Below are positions 17,482-26,433 of a stretch of DNA of 64,000 bases, piece by piece. Position 1 is the stretch's first letter. Every line of letters begins with the position of its first letter. A program made the translations under genes and the position numbers. Location of the stretch: NCBI RefSeq assembly GCF_052055485.1, contig NZ_CP197171.1, positions 1,302,001-1,366,000 of the forward strand, given 5' to 3'. The notes under the pieces were generated by a model, which ran no database searches, was not told the origin of the DNA, and worked only from the letters and a program-made list of their open reading frames with translations. This stretch comes from Amphibacillus sp052055485. GTDB lineage: Bacteria; Bacillota; Bacilli; Bacillales; Amphibacillaceae.

Positions 17482-18672
17482 ATGACAAATATTAAAGAGG
17501 CAAAAGATATTCTATTTCAATCAATCGAAGAAAATAAAGAGCTTTATATTAAAACGAGTCATGATATTCATGATAAGCCAGAAATCGGAAATGAGGAGTT
17601 TTTCGCAAGTGGATTGCATATTGAGAACCTAACAAATGCTGGCTTTAAAGTTGATAAAGGAGTTGCTGGTCATGAAACAGCCTTTTTTGCTATTAAAGAC
17701 AGTGGCAAACCGGGGCCGACGATTGCATACCTTGCTGAGTACGATGCGCTAGCAGGTATCGGTCATGCGTGTGGTCATAATATTATCGGTACAACGAGCG
17801 TTGCAGCAGGTATTGCTTTATCAAAAGTACTCGATGAAACGGGAGGTCGAGTCGCTGTTTTGGGTACGCCAGCAGAAGAGGGCGGACCAAACGGAAGTGC
17901 GAAAGGGAGCTTTGCGAATAAAGGTTATCTTAAAGATGTCGATGTAGCATTGATGTTACATCCAGGTGGGAAAACTGGGTTGACTCCAGAATCGCTAGCT
18001 GTTGATCCACTCGACTTTAAATTCTATGGCAAAACAGCTCATGCCTCTGGTGCACCGCATCTGGGCGTCAATGCGCTTGATGCAGTCATTCAATTATTTA
18101 ATGGCATCAATGCACTCCGCCAACAGCTTGCGGAGGATACTCGTATTCATGGTATTATTACCCATGGTGGAGATATGCCTAATGTTATTCCTGATTTTGC
18201 ATCAGCTCGTTTCTACATTCGAGCGGAATCATGGAAGAAAACCGTTGAAACATCAGATAAGGTTCGTGCCATTGCAGAAGGAGCAGCCCTTGCAACAGGC
18301 ACTAAGGTAAAGATTGAACGATTCCAAAATGAAGTAAAAGACTTAGTGCTTACCCCTATTTTAGATGAAGTACTTGGTGAAGAATTAACGGAAGTTGGCG
18401 AGGTTGTCGTCAGAGAAAAGCGAAAAGGAAAAGGATCAACAGATGCAGGTAATATTAGCTACGAGGTTCCAACAGCACATGGTCATATCAAAATTGGCCC
18501 AGATGATCTGGCAGGACATACTGTTGAATTTAAAGAAGCAGCCAAATCAGAGCTTGGCGATCAAGCCATCATTACGGGAGCCAAGGCACTTGCGACAACA
18601 GGCTATCGACTTTTAACAGATACAACTTTATTAGAAGAAGTGAAAAAAGACCACCAAAATTCATTAGCCTGA
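17482..18672 (+). CDS. M20-family amidohydrolase/peptidase, C-terminus altered by IS insertion
   Basis: A 396-residue metal-dependent amidohydrolase of the M20 (AbgB/YxeP-like) type: metal-site motifs 'GHACGHNIIGTT' and 'AEEGGPNGSAKG', a dimerisation domain in the middle, and 'GSTDAGNISYEVPTAH' towards the end. Placed 70 bp behind metQ under the Met T-box, it may release methionine from N-acyl or peptide forms after uptake (inference). The last Ala codon and the stop are supplied by the left end of the IS1380-type element at 18668. Before the insertion the frame would have read on through Asp-Lys-Lys-Asn-Ala-Ile and stopped at what is now 20363-20365. The functional effect is probably small. 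Confidence 0.85.
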   Translation: MTNIKEAKDILFQSIEENKELYIKTSHDIHDKPEIGNEEFFASGLHIENLTNAGFKVDKGVAGHETAFFAIKDSGKPGPTIAYLAEYDALAGIGHACGHNIIGTTSVAAGIALSKVLDETGGRVAVLGTPAEEGGPNGSAKGSFANKGYLKDVDVALMLHPGGKTGLTPESLAVDPLDFKFYGKTAHASGAPHLGVNALDAVIQLFNGINALRQQLAEDTRIHGIITHGGDMPNVIPDFASARFYIRAESWKKTVETSDKVRAIAEGAALATGTKVKIERFQNEVKDLVLTPILDEVLGEELTEVGEVVVREKRKGKGSTDAGNISYEVPTAHGHIKIGPDDLAGHTVEFKEAAKSELGDQAIITGAKALATTGYRLLTDTTLLEEVKKDHQNSLA

Positions 18673-20340
18673 ATTATTCATACCTCAAAGCGAGAACTTA
18701 ATTGGATATCAAATCCAATGATTATTTGCTTGGGTTACTAAAATGTGAGGGTCATTCCAAGAATGATGAAAGGGTAAAGTCACCATCACCGTAAAATCCT
18801 GATTTTTGGACACACGTCTCCCTTGGTCTGTAAATAAGTTTTTGAAAATACGGTATATTTGAACGTCGTTTCTCACTCCAGCTTTAACGCTTGGATCCGC
18901 TGGAGAACTTTCCAGAAAAATGCTTGATAGACAAAACTGGACGATAGCTTGAAATAAAGGGAGCGCCCAGATTTGACCAATTTGCATGCAACCTTAATCA
19001 CTCTGGTACGTATGGTCTGAATCTGCATGCTTTTCTGTTCCTCCGGAAAACATAGGCTACGCATCCAGTTGGTCAAGTTATACGCAAGCAGACTGAGCAC
19101 CATCCTCGCTTCGTTGGCCTGGAAGGAATGACTGCTCATTCTATCCAGGTCGAATCCGTCTTTCGCTTCCTTGATAAAGTTTTCCATGGTGCCTCTTTTT
19201 TGGTAAGATCGGACAATTTCCTTAGGCGCAAAAGCGCTTGTAAGGTTTGTGACGAAGAACGAATGTGTAAAAAACAATTCGCCCGCCGGGCGAACGGATT
19301 GGATAATCACTTTCCTTGGTTTAGACCATGACTTCGCCTGATATTCCGTTTCTAAAAAGTGACATTCCGTCCTTGTCATATCGGACGGAAAAGTGGAAGG
19401 TTGAAGCTCATCAGCCAACCGCTGCAGGTTGGGATTGGATTTCAAGCGAATCACGTAATAGACGGATTCGGCTTCACATAGTTCGTACAGTTCTGGAACC
19501 GCAAAACCACTGTCCCCACGCAGGAATGGGGTTGTCTCCGGAAACTTATCATTGTAATGGGCGATGAGAGGTTTCACAAAATCCACAACACCCTTGGACG
19601 TGTAGACATTGCCTGGACGGAGCTTAGCCTTCAGAAAATCGCCTGTGACACCATCAAAAGCAACCAAAGGGTGAAAACCGACGGTGCCGTAATGGGTATT
19701 GAAAGCCGTTGATTCTTGGTCACCGTATGTATCCGCATGGGTCGAATCCAAATCAAAGATCAGTGCCTCGGACTCTCTATATTGATGGACTTTATCTAAA
19801 AGTTCCTGGTTAGCTCGATGTAATTGTTCGATCGATTGGGGATCAAACCGATCATAAAAGCGTGACAAACTGGGTTGAGAAGCTAAAGCATCTTTTTCTA
19901 GGAGTTGTGTGAAAACAGGATCATGAGTCAATTGATCGGCTGCATCGTCCTCAGCGTAACCGGCGATGATTTGATAAAGCTTTTGATGTAACAAGTCTTC
20001 ATTGGAATGAACATAGTACTTTCTTTCGTCGTTGAGCTGTAGATAATTCGCTAATGTATGGGAAAAACCGATTTTTTCATCGAACTCCCTAAATAACAAA
20101 GTACCCGTATCTGAGGAGAGTTCACCTCCACTATTGGATAATTTGATTTGACGGTTGAAATCGAGTGTCATTTTCGGTAAAGTAGCCATTGGAAGAACCC
20201 TTTCTGTTGGTTTTTGTTGGTACTTAACCGTAACAGAAATGGGTTCTTTTTTCATTTATGAGGTGAACGGTCAATTTAGCTGGAATCCTTGGTACACAAG
20301 GAGTTAGATATTATATAAAATTCTCTGTGAATAATTCAGG
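18668..20340 (-). mobile_element. IS1380-family insertion sequence, complete (1673 bp)
   Basis: The ends are exact: 13-bp terminal inverted repeats CCTGAATTATTCA at 18668-18680 and its complement at 20328-20340, flanked by 5-bp direct repeats ATTAG at 18663-18667 and 20341-20345. A single transposase gene on the minus strand fills most of it. The element inserted in the last codons of the upstream amidohydrolase, and lies between that gene and its probable terminator at 20377-20407. The transposase is intact and the ends match, so the element may still be mobile. Its coding part is visibly richer in G+C than the surroundings, which fits recent arrival. Confidence 0.9.
18873..20189 (-). CDS. 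IS1380-family transposase
   Basis: A DDE transposase of 438 residues from the ATG at 20189 (a longer frame reaches 20255 but has no ribosome site, and the interval is occupied by a hairpin). Segments typical of the family are 'LSSDTGTLLFREFDEKIGF', the first catalytic Asp in 'LIFDLDSTHADTYG', the second in 'FLRGDSGFAVPELYE', and a late region 'RGTMENFIKEAKDGFDLDR' containing the Glu. Between 20193 and 20252 AAGAACCC...GGGTTCTT forms a long imperfect hairpin upstream of the start, which may shield the gene from read-through transcription. Confidence 0.9.
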   Translation of the reverse strand: MATLPKMTLDFNRQIKLSNSGGELSSDTGTLLFREFDEKIGFSHTLANYLQLNDERKYYVHSNEDLLHQKLYQIIAGYAEDDAADQLTHDPVFTQLLEKDALASQPSLSRFYDRFDPQSIEQLHRANQELLDKVHQYRESEALIFDLDSTHADTYGDQESTAFNTHYGTVGFHPLVAFDGVTGDFLKAKLRPGNVYTSKGVVDFVKPLIAHYNDKFPETTPFLRGDSGFAVPELYELCEAESVYYVIRLKSNPNLQRLADELQPSTFPSDMTRTECHFLETEYQAKSWSKPRKVIIQSVRPAGELFFTHSFFVTNLTSAFAPKEIVRSYQKRGTMENFIKEAKDGFDLDRMSSHSFQANEARMVLSLLAYNLTNWMRSLCFPEEQKSMQIQTIRTRVIKVACKLVKSGRSLYFKLSSSFVYQAFFWKVLQRIQALKLE

Positions 20341-20376
20341 ATTAGATAAGAAAAATGCAATTTAAGGGTTAACTTC

Positions 20377-20407
20377 AAAAGAGTGAGCCTAGTTGGCTCA
20401 CTCTTTT
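20377..20407 (+). terminator. Rho-independent terminator (orphaned end of the met operon)
   Basis: GAGTGAGCC (20381-20389), loop TAGTT, GGCTCACTC (20395-20403), flanked by AAAA and TTTT, so it can work on both strands. It is only 12 bp beyond the pre-insertion stop codon of the amidohydrolase (20363-20365). It was therefore probably the terminator of metNIQ-amidohydrolase before the IS1380 element came between. Confidence 0.85.
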
Positions 20408-20463
20408 CTATGGGTTCATACGTCAAATCACAAATTTTACTCTTAACTCAATTGCATCCACTT

Positions 20464-20631
20464 TTATTCTGCTTCACATTCAGCGAATACGAACCCGTTC
20501 TCATCATATCTTACGGTTGCCGTTTTACCTGTTATAAGACAAGAATCAAACATTTCTAGAACTTCTTTCTTATCTGTATAATTCGAATAACAGCTATTAG
20601 CAGTGACAAGCAGAAAGCCAATATATCTGTC
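20464..20631 (-). pseudogene. Short coding remnant without start codon
   Basis: A minus-strand frame of 55 codons reads as a plausible small protein ('YIGFLLVTANSCYSNYTDK', then 'TGKTATVRYDENGFVFAECE') and ends in TAA, but a stop lies directly upstream and there is no usable start codon or ribosome site. The hydrophobic start ending in a Cys suggests the remains of a small lipoprotein or secreted protein. The family is not recognised. Confidence 0.3.
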
Positions 20632-20662
20632 TTATCTTTTGAACATCCTCTTTTAGTGCTTA

Positions 20663-21203
20663 TTATTTTGATTGTTCTCTTTTATAGTCACCAGATAAAA
20701 GTTTTCTAATATCTAGATAATAGATAGTATTTTGAACGATTAACATCATGAATATCATCACGATGTATACATAACGATTAAGAGGCAGAAGGATTATAAA
20801 CAGTATTAATAACGGTAATATACCAGAATAGAAGGTATATATCTTTTTAGTTACACTTTCACTGACTTGCTGAAGCATTTCATCATCTTTTAAAAATTCC
20901 CCTGGCTTTGTGAAAGTAAAAGCACTTAACTTACGGCTAGGATTCTCTTCATTATGGTGTTTTAATTTTAAAAAATAGGCAATAAAGAAGACTATCAACA
21001 AAAAGGTACCAATTATAATGGATAGTAATCCTGGAAGGTGCCAATCTATTTCAGTCCCACTAGCTGTGACTATAATGGTGTCTTCAAAATTATTAGCTAA
21101 CATATCAAATGCGTATCCAACTCCATAAGTCCAAATCATTAATATTACCCCATAATGCAATATTCCATAATGGAAGTTTTATTCGACAGTCCTTTTTACT
21201 CAT
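20663..21203 (-). pseudogene. Frameshifted four-helix membrane protein paired with XRE regulator
   Basis: The natural start appears to be the ATG at 21203, which overlaps the stop of the XRE gene (ATGAGTAA) and begins 'MSKKDCRIKLPLWNIAL'. The rest of the protein ('GVILMIWTYGVGYAFDM' onwards, 165 residues with about four membrane segments) is in another frame. The frames join near 21152-21156, where a 2-bp loss in a TATA-like run (or a 1-bp gain) would explain the shift. Membrane proteins of this sort are often coupled to small XRE regulators in Firmicutes. The role is unknown. A sequencing error is an alternative. Confidence 0.65.
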
Positions 21204-21407
21204 TTGAATCCTCTCCTTCCAGCCAAAATAATTCATCAACACGTATTTGGAGTTCTCTTGATAATCGTAAACATAGTGCAATTGAAGGTGAGAACTCACC
21301 TTTCTCAATAAAGCCATTGTCTGTCTTGTTACTCCTACCCTATCCCCTAATGTTGTTTGAGAGAAGCCGTGTCTTGCCCTTAACTCTTTCACTCGATTTC
21401 GAAGCAT
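21196..21407 (-). pseudogene. XRE-family (YozG-like) small regulator, frameshifted
   Basis: The first 30 residues are a clear Cro/CI helix-turn-helix ('MLRNRVKELRARHGFSQ', 'LGDRVGVTRQT'). The expected continuation ('GFIEKGEFSPSIALCLRLSR', 'ELQIRVDELFWLEGE') is in the next frame, so one base appears to be missing near 21316-21318 (ATG where ATTGG would restore it). GGGAGTTAAAG precedes the start at 21407. With the frame restored the protein would be about 70 residues and would end overlapping the membrane-protein start, a usual arrangement for such pairs. As it stands the protein would lack half of the fold. Confidence 0.75.
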
Positions 21408-21559
21408 CTTTAACTCCCTTCCAGCAAGTTGTGTCAAGTTTTATATCCATAGTGTAAATTATTATTAACATAAAGCAAACTATAATTAACAATATGGTCA
21501 AGAAAAGACACTACAATTTGTGGTATTAATGGATGATTTAATCACACAGAAAGCAAAAA

Positions 21560-21586
21560 AAGAGGAGATATCATCAATCTCCTCTT
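21560..21586 (-). terminator. Terminator of the cDPGS-like gene
   Basis: On the minus strand AAGAGGAGAT pairs with ATCTCCTCTT across a 7-nt loop, followed by a run of T (AAAAAAA at 21555-21561 on the plus strand). It lies 118 bp past the stop of the minus-strand gene ending at 21704. Confidence 0.8.
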
Positions 21587-21703
21587 AGCCTAAATTTTTT
21601 TATCACTAGCGTTCGATAAACTTTTTTGATCGGTGTCAAGTTTGCCGAACAGATCTAGAGTAATCTTCTTGATCGTTATTTTTTATGCAACGGCAATGTT
21701 TTG

Positions 21704-23050
21704 TTAGACAAGCTCAACTTGATATTTCTTTATAAATTCAGTTAATACCGTATCTAAACTTGGTCCGTCAACCTCATCTAAATCATAATTGATTCGTGTG
21801 GTTGGTTTATTAATAGAGATGACCCGGGATAAATCAATTGGTGTACCAATAATCACCGCATCACAATCTACTTGATTAATGGTTGCTTCTAAATCTTTTA
21901 ATTGTTTTTCCCCATACCCCATAGCAGGAAGGAGGTTTTCAATATGTGGGTAAGTCTCGAAAGTATCCTGTAAACTTCCAACAAGATATGGGCTCGGATC
22001 AACAACTTCAGTTGCACCTAGACGTTTAGCAGCAACTGTTCCTGCACCAATCTTCATTTCACCATGAGTTAATGTTGGACCATCTTCGACAACTAGTACT
22101 CGTTTTCCTTTGATTAATTCAGGTTTATCAACGGTAATGGTTGATTCTGCTTTAATGATTTTGCTCATTGGACTAACAGCTTTAATATTATTTTCAACAA
22201 TTTGAATGGCTTCAGCAGTGGCACTATCCACTTTATTAATAATCGCCACATCTGTTGTTCTTAAACAAACTTCTCCAGGATAGTATTTAAGCTCATGACC
22301 TGGACGATGTGGGTCCAATACAGTGATAGCTAAATCTGGTTCATAAAAAGAGAAGTCATTATTTCCGCCATCCCAAACAATAACGTCACAGCCATCTGGG
22401 TCATTTTCAGCGGCTTCCAAAATAGCTTCATAATCTACCCCAGCATAGATGATATTTCCTCTAGCTACATGTGGCTCGTATTCTTCCATTTCCTCAATCG
22501 TACATTGATGTTTCGCTAAGTCTTCGATCGTGGCGAATCTTTGGACCCGCTGTGCTGTTAAGTCACCGTAAGGCATTGGATGTCGAATCGCAACAACCTT
22601 TAAGCCATGTTCAAGTAAAGTTTCAATTACTTTACGCGAGGTTTGACTTTTACCCGTTCCTGTTCTGACAGCAGTAACTGAAATGACCGGTTTATTACTT
22701 TTCAGCATGGTGTGATTAGGCCCCAGTAATTTAAAATCAGCTCCCGCAGCATTGACAATTGCACTAATACCCATCACATCTTCATAACCAATATCACTGA
22801 AGGCAAATACACATTCATCCACTTCGAGTTCTTTAATCAACTCTGGCAAAAGTTCTTGAGAATAAATCGGAATGCCTGCTGGATACAAATCACCAGCCAG
22901 CTCACTTGGATATTTACGTCCATCTATATCAGGAATTTGTGCTGCTGTAAAAGCAACGACATTATAAGCATGATTATCACGATAATACGTATTAAAATTA
23001 TGAAAGTCTCTTCCAGCCGCGCCAATGATGATGATATTCTTTGTATCCAT
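21704..23050 (-). CDS. Cyclic 2,3-diphosphoglycerate synthetase-like GTPase
   Basis: A 448-residue protein. An N-terminal Rossmann segment ('NIIIIGAAGRDFHNFNTYY') is followed by a nucleotide-binding P-loop 'RTGTGKSQTSR' near residue 130. Further motifs include 'DVIVWDGGNNDFSFYEPD', 'INKVDSA' (GTPase-like specificity) and 'VVEDGPTLTHGEM'. Proteins with this layout are usually annotated as cyclic 2,3-diphosphoglycerate synthetase or a related GTPase; the real substrate in Firmicutes is uncertain. The ATG at 23050 is preferred because AGGAGAGA lies just upstream, giving 'MDTKNIIII'. It stands alone with its own terminator. Confidence 0.75.
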   Translation of the reverse strand: MDTKNIIIIGAAGRDFHNFNTYYRDNHAYNVVAFTAAQIPDIDGRKYPSELAGDLYPAGIPIYSQELLPELIKELEVDECVFAFSDIGYEDVMGISAIVNAAGADFKLLGPNHTMLKSNKPVISVTAVRTGTGKSQTSRKVIETLLEHGLKVVAIRHPMPYGDLTAQRVQRFATIEDLAKHQCTIEEMEEYEPHVARGNIIYAGVDYEAILEAAENDPDGCDVIVWDGGNNDFSFYEPDLAITVLDPHRPGHELKYYPGEVCLRTTDVAIINKVDSATAEAIQIVENNIKAVSPMSKIIKAESTITVDKPELIKGKRVLVVEDGPTLTHGEMKIGAGTVAAKRLGATEVVDPSPYLVGSLQDTFETYPHIENLLPAMGYGEKQLKDLEATINQVDCDAVIIGTPIDLSRVISINKPTTRINYDLDEVDGPSLDTVLTEFIKKYQVELV

Positions 23051-23280
23051 TAGAATCTCTCCTGTCACTTAAATGAATTATTATAATTATACTTTGTTAT
23101 GAATAATTATGCAACAGGATTTTGAAAAAAATTTAAAAAAGGATGTGTATAAGGTGAATGGATAATATTGAGACTAAAAATGTTGTATCATGATAGAAAC
23201 GAGTTAAATTCAGTTAAACAGTGGCCATTGAGTGGATTGTTTAACTCATATCTATTTTAAAAGTTAGGAGTTGATATTTG

Positions 23281-23688
23281 ATGAGGTATAAGAATTCTAT
23301 AGATGGGATTTCTTCTGATATGTTAAAAGGCTTTTTTACTGATTGGCCTAATCCGCCAAATTCACAAACACATCTTAAATTGCTGAAAAACAGTAGTCAA
23401 GTAGTGATTGCAGTCGATGAAGATCCAAATCAAGTGGTAGGTTTTATAACTGCAATAAGTGATGGTGTTTTATCTGCTTATATTCCACTACTTGAAGTGT
23501 TACCAGCATACAAAAATCAAGGTATTGGTAAAGAATTAATAAACCGGATGTTAAAAGAGCTTGAGAATATCTATATGATCGATTTATGTTGTGATGATGA
23601 ACTTGTTTCTTATTATGAAAAATTTAATATGACGAGAACAAATGGTATGATTTTGAGAAACTATAATAGGCAAGCTGGTGGGGATTGA
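23281..23688 (+). CDS. GNAT-family N-acetyltransferase
   Basis: A 135-residue acetyltransferase. The acetyl-CoA site 'LPAYKNQGIGKELINRML' is seen near residue 80, and the C-terminal 'YYEKFNMTRTNGMILR' is the usual last strand pair. The substrate is not predictable. AGGAGTTGATATTTG precedes the ATG at 23281; a TTG one codon upstream is the alternative. It is monocistronic; a weak inverted repeat (ATCCTAA/TTAGGAT, near 23745-23765) with T-rich DNA behind it may end its transcript. Confidence 0.85.
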   Translation: MRYKNSIDGISSDMLKGFFTDWPNPPNSQTHLKLLKNSSQVVIAVDEDPNQVVGFITAISDGVLSAYIPLLEVLPAYKNQGIGKELINRMLKELENIYMIDLCCDDELVSYYEKFNMTRTNGMILRNYNRQAGGD

Positions 23689-23945
23689 TGACAACTTGTA
23701 CTTTAGCAAAGTAAAAAGTATTTTCAATGAGAGAAGTCATCACAATCCTAACCCTATATCTTAGGATAAAAGCCTTGTTTTTTCGATCAAATTGATCATT
23801 CGACTAAAGCAGGTATAAGTGTGTTGTTTATTCTGATTTCCAGTTTTAAAAGGTTGTTCAACGAAATAAAAATGTTAAGATTCTAAGTACAAATAAAACT
23901 TGAACTTTTGCTCAAAAGGAAGGGTGAACACGAGGAGATGACGAA

Positions 23946-24626
23946 ATGAAAATTTTACTTGTGGAAGATGATAAGACGATTGCGTCAGGTCTTGAATACT
24001 CGTTGCAACAAGATCACTTTTCAACTGTTCTTTGCTATGATGCGGCTTCAGCCAAAAAGGTGCTGGCAGAAGATTTAGATCAATTTGCCTTATGTTTATT
24101 TGATCTATGGCTCCCAGATGGCAGTGGTTATGATTTGTGTCAGATTGTCAAAGAACGGAGTGATATTCCTGTCATCTTTTTGACAGCGATGGATGAAGAG
24201 GTAAATGTTGTGATGGGACTTGATATGGGGGCAGATGACTATATTACTAAGCCATTTCGGATTCGTGAATTACTATCAAGAATTAAGTCCGTATTGAGGC
24301 GTTATCAAAAACAGACACAAACTAATTTAATCAACATCTCTCATGTGCAGATTAATACACTCGAAGGTAAAGTCTATAAACAGGGTGAAGAGGTTACGCT
24401 AACGGCTTTAGAATATCGGTTATTATTGATCTTTGCGAATCACCTTGGACAGGTGCTTTCAAGAAGTCAATTATTAGAGCAAATTTGGGATGTGGCGGGG
24501 GATTTTGTTAATGATAATACGTTAACCGTTTATATTAAAAGATTACGGGAGAAATTAGAGGATAATCCGCAAAAACCTGAAATGATTAAGACAGTTCGTG
24601 GATTAGGTTACAGGGTTGGTGATTAA
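23946..24626 (+). CDS. OmpR-family response regulator
   Basis: A 226-residue DNA-binding response regulator. The receiver domain has the acidic pair 'VEDDKT', the phospho-Asp in 'LCLFDLWLPDGSGYDLC' near residue 53, the Thr of 'IFLTAMDE' and the Lys of 'DYITKPF'. The C-terminal winged helix includes 'LTALEYRLLLIFANHLGQ' and 'VRGLGYRVGD'. It is followed at once by a sensor kinase and then an ABC transporter, the arrangement of cell-envelope-stress detoxification modules. Its likely binding site is upstream of the transporter (25664-25690). Confidence 0.93.
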   Translation: MKILLVEDDKTIASGLEYSLQQDHFSTVLCYDAASAKKVLAEDLDQFALCLFDLWLPDGSGYDLCQIVKERSDIPVIFLTAMDEEVNVVMGLDMGADDYITKPFRIRELLSRIKSVLRRYQKQTQTNLINISHVQINTLEGKVYKQGEEVTLTALEYRLLLIFANHLGQVLSRSQLLEQIWDVAGDFVNDNTLTVYIKRLREKLEDNPQKPEMIKTVRGLGYRVGD

Positions 24627-24627
24627 T

Positions 24628-25623
24628 ATGTGGCGTAATCGAGAGATTCGAATTTTACTACTCGTGATGAGTACAGTGGGTTTGGTATCTGTTGTAGCTG
24701 TCTATACATTTCCATCAGCAGCTGTCATGCTTGTATTACTAACGGCCTTGTTACTCATTAGTTGTGTTTTTGTATTTACCCACTGGAGGTACCGAGAAAT
24801 AGAAAAACTTTCAGACTATTTAAAGAAAATCAGTAATGGTGACTATTCCCTTGACGTTCGTGATAATCATGAAGGGGAACTAAGTATTTTAAAAAATGAT
24901 ATTTATAAAGTGACGTTGATGCTGTCAGAGCAAAGCTTACTCTTACAAAAAGACAAGGTTCGTCTCACAGATGCAATTTCTGATATCTCACACCAGCTTA
25001 AGACGCCCCTTACCTCTATGACGGTAATGGCTGATTTATTAGAGGATGTTGACTTACCTGATTTAAAACGAATTGAGTTTATCCAAAATATCCATACCCA
25101 ACTTGAGCGAATTGATTGGCTTGTGTCCTCTTTATTAAAGCTTTCTAAAATTGATGCAGGAACAACAGTATTTAAACAGGAGCCGGTCATCGTTAAAGAG
25201 CTGATTCAAAAAGCACTAGATCCGGTTCTAATTCCGATTGATGTTAAGGAACAGTCGATTTCTATCAAAGGTGAGGAAAATGTATCCTTTATCGGTGATT
25301 TTAATTGGACAGTTGAAGCCTTGATCAATATCTTGAAAAACTGTGTTGAACATACGCAACAAGGGGGTAAGATTGAAATATCCTTTTCTAAAAATGTCCT
25401 TTTTACAGAAATAGTCATAGTAGATAACGGGAAAGGCATTCCTAAAGAAGACCTCCCTTATATCTTTAATCGATTTTATAAAGGAAAAGGCGGTAGTGAG
25501 GAAAGCATCGGAATTGGATTAGCTATGGCTTATAGTATTGTCACAAACCAACATGGAGATATTGAAGTGAAAAGTGAACAGGGTCAAGGGACGACTTTTC
25601 AAATCAAGTTTTACCACAGATAA
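24628..25623 (+). CDS. Sensor histidine kinase with two adjacent membrane helices
   Basis: A 331-residue kinase. Two membrane helices (about residues 8-28 and 31-50) are separated by only a few residues, so there is practically no outside sensor domain, as in intramembrane-sensing (BceS-like) kinases that take their signal from the partner transporter. A HAMP-like linker follows, then the H-box 'AISDISHQLKTPLTSM', the N-box 'NILKNCVEH' and the G-boxes 'DNGKGIPKED' and 'GIGLAMAYSIV'. The ATG at 24628 starts 2 bp after the regulator's stop; a GTG at 24616 inside the previous gene is possible. Confidence 0.9.
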   Translation: MWRNREIRILLLVMSTVGLVSVVAVYTFPSAAVMLVLLTALLLISCVFVFTHWRYREIEKLSDYLKKISNGDYSLDVRDNHEGELSILKNDIYKVTLMLSEQSLLLQKDKVRLTDAISDISHQLKTPLTSMTVMADLLEDVDLPDLKRIEFIQNIHTQLERIDWLVSSLLKLSKIDAGTTVFKQEPVIVKELIQKALDPVLIPIDVKEQSISIKGEENVSFIGDFNWTVEALINILKNCVEHTQQGGKIEISFSKNVLFTEIVIVDNGKGIPKEDLPYIFNRFYKGKGGSEESIGIGLAMAYSIVTNQHGDIEVKSEQGQGTTFQIKFYHR

Positions 25624-25663
25624 GCATCTACGATAGGATATTTCGCTTTTCATAATATATTAA

Positions 25664-25717
25664 GTGACTAAACTGTCACTTTAAAGTCACTTACTCGTCA
25701 TTTTAGGCAGATATACT
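25664..25717 (+). promoter_or_regulatory. Response-regulator repeats and promoter of the ABC operon
   Basis: GTCAC occurs at 25675-25679 and again at 25686-25690, exactly 11 bp apart (one helical turn), as expected for tandem OmpR/PhoB-type binding. An inverted copy GTGAC is at 25664-25668. A -10-like TATACT is at 25712-25717. The place of a -35 box is taken by the repeats, as is usual for activated promoters. It therefore probably answers to the regulator encoded at 23946. Confidence 0.6.
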
Positions 25718-25749
25718 GAACGTATCAGTAAATAATGGAGGTTAAAATA

Positions 25750-26433
25750 ATGGAAATTCTAAAAATAGAACATCTGTCTAAAATTTATGGGAAAGGTGAG
25801 ACAGCAGTAAAGGCACTTGATGACATTTCCTTTTCAGTAAATAAAGGGGAATTCGTTGCCATTATTGGTCCATCGGGATCCGGAAAATCAACGCTTTTGC
25901 ATATGTTGGGAGGAGTAGATCACCCCACTGATGGGAAGGTATTTGTCGATAATACCGATATTTATAATTTAAATGAAACACAGTTGGCTATTTTCAGACG
26001 TAGACAAATCGGATTGATCTATCAGTTTTATAATCTGATTCCTGTTTTGACTGTTGAAGAAAACATCACACTACCGATTTTATTGGACGGGCATAAAATT
26101 GATAAAGGTCATTTTCATGATATTATCACAACGCTAGGTTTAGAGGAGCGATTGAATCATTTACCAAATCAACTTTCAGGTGGACAACAGCAGAGGGTAT
26201 CGATTGGAAGGTCGCTTATTAGTAACCCCGCCCTTGTATTGGCTGATGAGCCGACTGGAAATTTAGATAGTGAAAATAGTAAGGAAATTATTGATTTACT
26301 GAAAATGTTTAATAAAACATATAATCAAACTTTAATTATGATTACCCATGATGAACGAATTGCGCTTCAAGCTGACCGAATTATAACGATCAAAGATGGG
26401 AGAATCGCCAAAGATGAGGTGGTTCGCCCATGA
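25750..26433 (+). CDS. ABC transporter ATP-binding protein (BceA/LolD-like)
   Basis: A 227-residue ATPase. Walker A 'GPSGSGKSTLLHMLGG', signature 'LSGGQQQRVSIGRSL', Walker B 'LVLADEPTGNLDSE' and H-loop 'LIMITHDERIA' are all intact. It belongs to the MacB/LolD/BceA group that works with FtsX-type permeases. The ATG at 25750 is preferred since GGAGG is 8 bp before it; an upstream in-frame ATG at 25735 would place the ribosome site inside the gene. The stop overlaps the permease start by 4 bp. Confidence 0.92.
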   Translation: MEILKIEHLSKIYGKGETAVKALDDISFSVNKGEFVAIIGPSGSGKSTLLHMLGGVDHPTDGKVFVDNTDIYNLNETQLAIFRRRQIGLIYQFYNLIPVLTVEENITLPILLDGHKIDKGHFHDIITTLGLEERLNHLPNQLSGGQQQRVSIGRSLISNPALVLADEPTGNLDSENSKEIIDLLKMFNKTYNQTLIMITHDERIALQADRIITIKDGRIAKDEVVRP

